From contig JBBKWF010000018.1 of NCBI GenBank assembly GCA_037968815.1, forward strand, positions 212,532 to 276,531: a stretch of DNA of 64,000 bases. Direction: 5' to 3'. The stretch comes from Pseudopedobacter sp037968815 (GTDB taxonomy: Bacteria; Bacteroidota; Bacteroidia; Sphingobacteriales; Sphingobacteriaceae). Positions 61,954 through 64,000 of this stretch are shown in pieces. How positions within the stretch are numbered: position 1 is the first letter of the stretch; each line of letters starts with the position of its first letter. A program made the position numbers and the translations under genes. The notes under the pieces were generated by a model. That model was not told the DNA's origin and made no database searches. It worked only from the letters and a program-made list of their open reading frames with translations.

Positions 61954-62633
61954 CTGTAGTGCTTATCTTTATCAAAACTAAAACCTTCAGGAAATGCCCA
62001 ACCTATAAATTCTGCGTTTTCGTAAAATTTCATTTGAATCATAAAAACGTCCTCAAAATCAAGGAAATAATAACTAAAAATCTCAGCGTTATTGAAATCG
62101 CCTTTAGTTAAGGTTTCTGGGTTCAAATCTTCTTTTAAATAATCAACAATTGCAGGTCTGTCAATATTTTCGTTCAAAATTGTTTTTGAAATACTTTGAA
62201 TAATCCCTTTTGCAGGTTTTTCTTTGTGATAAAAATAAATTCCCCTAATGATTTTTTCTAAAAACACTTCCCCTTCATTTCCTTCTAATTGTATTAAAAA
62301 CTGAGGCTTATTATTAATATTTGCTGTAAAGCTTTTTGACTTAATATTTTCAACAAATTTACTTTTTTCTTTTCTTTTTAATCCTCTAATAACTCTATCG
62401 TTAAAATCCTGCATTGCAATTTGATTGGGAAACATAGCCTTAATTAAGAATTGGAATTTTTCATCCAATTCGGAAAATTGGTTGTTATGTTCTGCGCAAG
62501 ATGGTACTGTTACAAGATTATTTCTATATCCTTTTGGAAAAAAACTATATGGTGGAACGTGTTCTTTCTTATTTTCTTCATTCCGTAATTCAATTCCACA
62601 CCAATAGCAAATTTTAGGTAATTTATTTTTCAT
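61950..62633 (-). CDS. HNH-like zinc protein, cassette gene
   Basis: This encodes 227 residues. Near the N-terminus, ICYWCGIELRNEENKKEHVP and later CAEHNNQFSELDEKF give the CxxC...EHxxP...CxxHN pattern of HNH-type endonucleases and related zinc-finger proteins (about residues 9-55). The remainder is helical with no further motif. It could be a nuclease or simply a zinc-binding protein. The unit is bounded by GTTAGCTGTA (61949-61958) and TACAGCTAAC (62671-62680). Confidence 0.7.
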   Translation of the reverse strand: MKNKLPKICYWCGIELRNEENKKEHVPPYSFFPKGYRNNLVTVPSCAEHNNQFSELDEKFQFLIKAMFPNQIAMQDFNDRVIRGLKRKEKSKFVENIKSKSFTANINNKPQFLIQLEGNEGEVFLEKIIRGIYFYHKEKPAKGIIQSISKTILNENIDRPAIVDYLKEDLNPETLTKGDFNNAEIFSYYFLDFEDVFMIQMKFYENAEFIGWAFPEGFSFDKDKHYS

Positions 62634-62675
62634 TTAAATAATCTTCGTAGTATGATTCATTTCTTAGCATTACAG

Positions 62676-62806
62676 CTAACGGTTTGCTAATTTGTGCATA
62701 AATGGCATTGCTTGCAGAACCAATGTCGTACCGCAATGAACTAAATAATTAACGAAAAACCTAAGTTGAACCACCGTCAGCCATTTTTGAACAAATTTGC
62801 TGTTAT
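62676..62806 (-). repeat. attC-like cassette repeat
   Basis: 131 bp from CTAACGGTTTGCTAATTTGTG to GAACAAATTTGCTGTTAT, with the GCATTGCTTGCAGAACCAATG centre. It is nearly identical to the copy at 63178. Confidence 0.88.
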
Positions 62807-62832
62807 GTGTAGCCATTTTAGTCTTAATGAAC

Positions 62833-63153
62833 TTATTTAACGCTTTTCACGAATATTCCAACCTGTGAATTATAATCTGTTGGTTCAGTTATTCCATACA
62901 TATTTATTCCGTAATTTCCACTCATGTCGTAAAGTTCAGGATATAGTTTAAAGTTTATATTAACTATTTTATACTTTTCTTCGTTGATTGTCAAAATATG
63001 GCCTATTTCAATAAAATATGATTTTTCATAGTCGTCTAGAAACAGGCCTAAAGTCATAAGTGACTCTCTGTTGTACGCGTAGCAAATTTCACTTCCGTTT
63101 TCAAAAGTGATTAAAAGTCTAGTAAATAGTCTTTCGTATTCTGGTTCGTTCAT
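62833..63153 (-). CDS. small hypothetical protein, cassette gene
   Basis: This encodes 106 residues, no signal peptide or membrane segment. It is mostly beta-rich (RLLITFENGSEICYAYNRES, YFIEIGHILTINEEKYKIVN). No family is recognised. Bounded by GTTATGTGTA (62802-62811) and TACACATAAC (63173-63182), so it is a complete cassette. Confidence 0.7.
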   Translation of the reverse strand: MNEPEYERLFTRLLITFENGSEICYAYNRESLMTLGLFLDDYEKSYFIEIGHILTINEEKYKIVNINFKLYPELYDMSGNYGINMYGITEPTDYNSQVGIFVKSVK

Positions 63154-63177
63154 ATTATTTGTTTTTTATGGTTACAC

Positions 63178-63308
63178 ATAACGGTTTGCTAATTTGTGCA
63201 TAAATGGCATTGCTTGCAGAACCATTGTCGTACCGCAATGAACTAAATAATTAACGAAAAACCTGAGTTGAACCCCCGTCAGCCATTTTTGAACAAATTT
63301 GCTGTTAC
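63178..63308 (-). repeat. attC-like cassette repeat
   Basis: 131 bp from ATAACGGTTTGCTAATTTGTG to GAACAAATTTGCTGTTAC, matching the previous copy except for a few positions. Confidence 0.88.
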
Positions 63309-63319
63309 CAGAAGCCAAA

Positions 63320-63865
63320 TTATTCTTTTGTCGAAATATTGTCCTCCTTGTTTGTCTGGTAGCTTAAAACATAATTTTTTGTCCATTTGTTAAAAAAAAC
63401 GAAAAGTCCAAGTAAAATTAAAATACATCCATTCGTTATGAATTCGTATTGAATACCAAATTGACTAATTAAGTCGCCAGGAGAATAAAGTATTTCGTTT
63501 ACAATTTTGTAATTAAAAACGCCAAGTCGGTTTAAAATTATTCCTAATATAAAACCAATAAGAGCATTAACCCAAAATATTCTCCATTTTATTGTAAGAG
63601 TCAGCGAAATGATAAATGCAACAACCAAACCTATTAACGGAGCTAAGTTCGTCCAAAATGAAGCATAAGTTATTCGAGTTGGAATATTGTTCTTCCTAGT
63701 TAAATGCGTTAGAGCGTCCGAACCGAAGTCTTTAAATGATTTAGCTAGTTCGATATCTCTAAGCAAAATAAGTTGTCTGGTCGCGAGAACAAGAAATAAC
63801 GAAGCCACGAGATGCGTAAGTATTAGTCGCCAATTAAGTTTATTAATAAAAGTAGATGTTGTCAT
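63320..63865 (-). CDS. multi-pass membrane protein, cassette gene
   Basis: This encodes 181 residues with about four membrane segments: LILTHLVASLFLVLATRQLI, LIGLVVAFIISLTLTI, FWVNALIGFILGIILNRLG and TNGCILILLGLFVFF. The ends are hydrophilic. No family is recognised. The unit is bounded by GTTACCAG (63304-63311) and CTGGTAAC (63882-63889). Confidence 0.75.
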   Translation of the reverse strand: MTTSTFINKLNWRLILTHLVASLFLVLATRQLILLRDIELAKSFKDFGSDALTHLTRKNNIPTRITYASFWTNLAPLIGLVVAFIISLTLTIKWRIFWVNALIGFILGIILNRLGVFNYKIVNEILYSPGDLISQFGIQYEFITNGCILILLGLFVFFNKWTKNYVLSYQTNKEDNISTKE

Positions 63866-63884
63866 TCGTTTCTGTTGGTTGCTG

Positions 63885-64000
63885 GTAACGGTTTGCTAAT
63901 TTGTACAGAAATGGCATTGCTTGCAGAACCATTGTCGCACCATACTAAATTAAGTAAATAGCTGATGAATTAACGTAAACCACTGTCAGCCATTTTTGAA
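63885..64000 (-). repeat. attC-like cassette repeat, cut by the window edge
   Basis: It runs from GTAACGGTTTGCTAATTTGT to CAGCCATTTTTGAA and is cut before the right core. The array therefore continues to the right. Confidence 0.85.

Noticed and set aside
59726..64000. CRISPR array
   Set aside because: The repeats are about 130 bp, spacing is 120 to 720 bp and each gap holds a gene. CRISPR repeats are short with small, regular spacers.
59726..64000. MITE or IS-derived repeats
   Set aside because: No transposase frame is linked and there are no simple target duplications. The matched complementary cores bounding each gene do not arise from transposition.

Overview
The window looks like the chromosome of a Bacteroidota member, most likely of the Sphingobacteriaceae (Pedobacter-like). 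The evidence is the AT-rich sequence, TAnnTTTG-type -7 promoter boxes, a gldB gliding lipoprotein, a T9SS-type C-terminal sorting domain, a CTnDOT-like tyrosine integrase and many family-typical housekeeping genes. No taxonomic search was possible.

Layout. (1) 1-10550 is the right end of an integrative element. It holds mobilisation-type and helix-turn-helix genes, an operon of a ComEC-like metallo-beta-lactamase-fold protein plus a 1622-residue trypsin-like protease/STAND NTPase that resembles type I Avs (AVAST) defence, a RhuM/Fic-Doc protein and an integrase, all abutting a tRNA-Asp gene. The tRNA-Asp is duplicated in a 147-bp direct repeat. (2) 10550-44420 is mostly core chromosome: prfA, an LpxH-like gene, an A-type Fe-S scaffold, split 5'-nucleotidase genes, dnaA, a prephenate dehydrogenase, rpsL-rpsG-fusA-rpsJ, gap, a patatin, gldB, nadE, ribBA, an LptF/G permease, tRNA-Met, an M1 peptidase, a very large tamB, tsaD and pth. 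(3) 44500-55500 is a mixed region: an FAD monooxygenase with an extra zinc-finger-like N-terminus, TPR and hypothetical proteins, a TetR regulator with its probable operators, a YhdH oxidoreductase, HxlR regulators and a VOC protein. Cassette-like pieces are scattered through it. (4) 55370-64000 holds a secreted amidase and then a run of short, mostly unknown, minus-strand genes, each separated by a ~131-bp imperfectly palindromic repeat.

The most striking signal is region 4. The repeats end in RTAAC/GTTAY-type cores. For six consecutive genes, the 8-10 bases just outside the core on one side of the gene are the exact reverse complement of those on the other side, and the sequence differs from gene to gene (one pair, GTTATAAGCC, also appears once more). 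This is the signature of integron gene cassettes: the R' core at the cassette start pairs with the R'' core of its own attC. The array is therefore read as a chromosomal integron (or an integrase-less attC cluster) that continues past the right edge. The integrase and attI should lie to the right, because all cassette genes read leftward. One isolated cassette with the same hallmarks sits at 47291-48027, and decayed copies occur at about 46.1, 54.7-55.5 and 59.0 kb.

The window thus contains two accessory systems in an otherwise ordinary chromosome: a tRNA-anchored element with a probable anti-phage STAND module, and a Bacteroidota cassette array of membrane, secreted and HNH-like proteins of unknown role.
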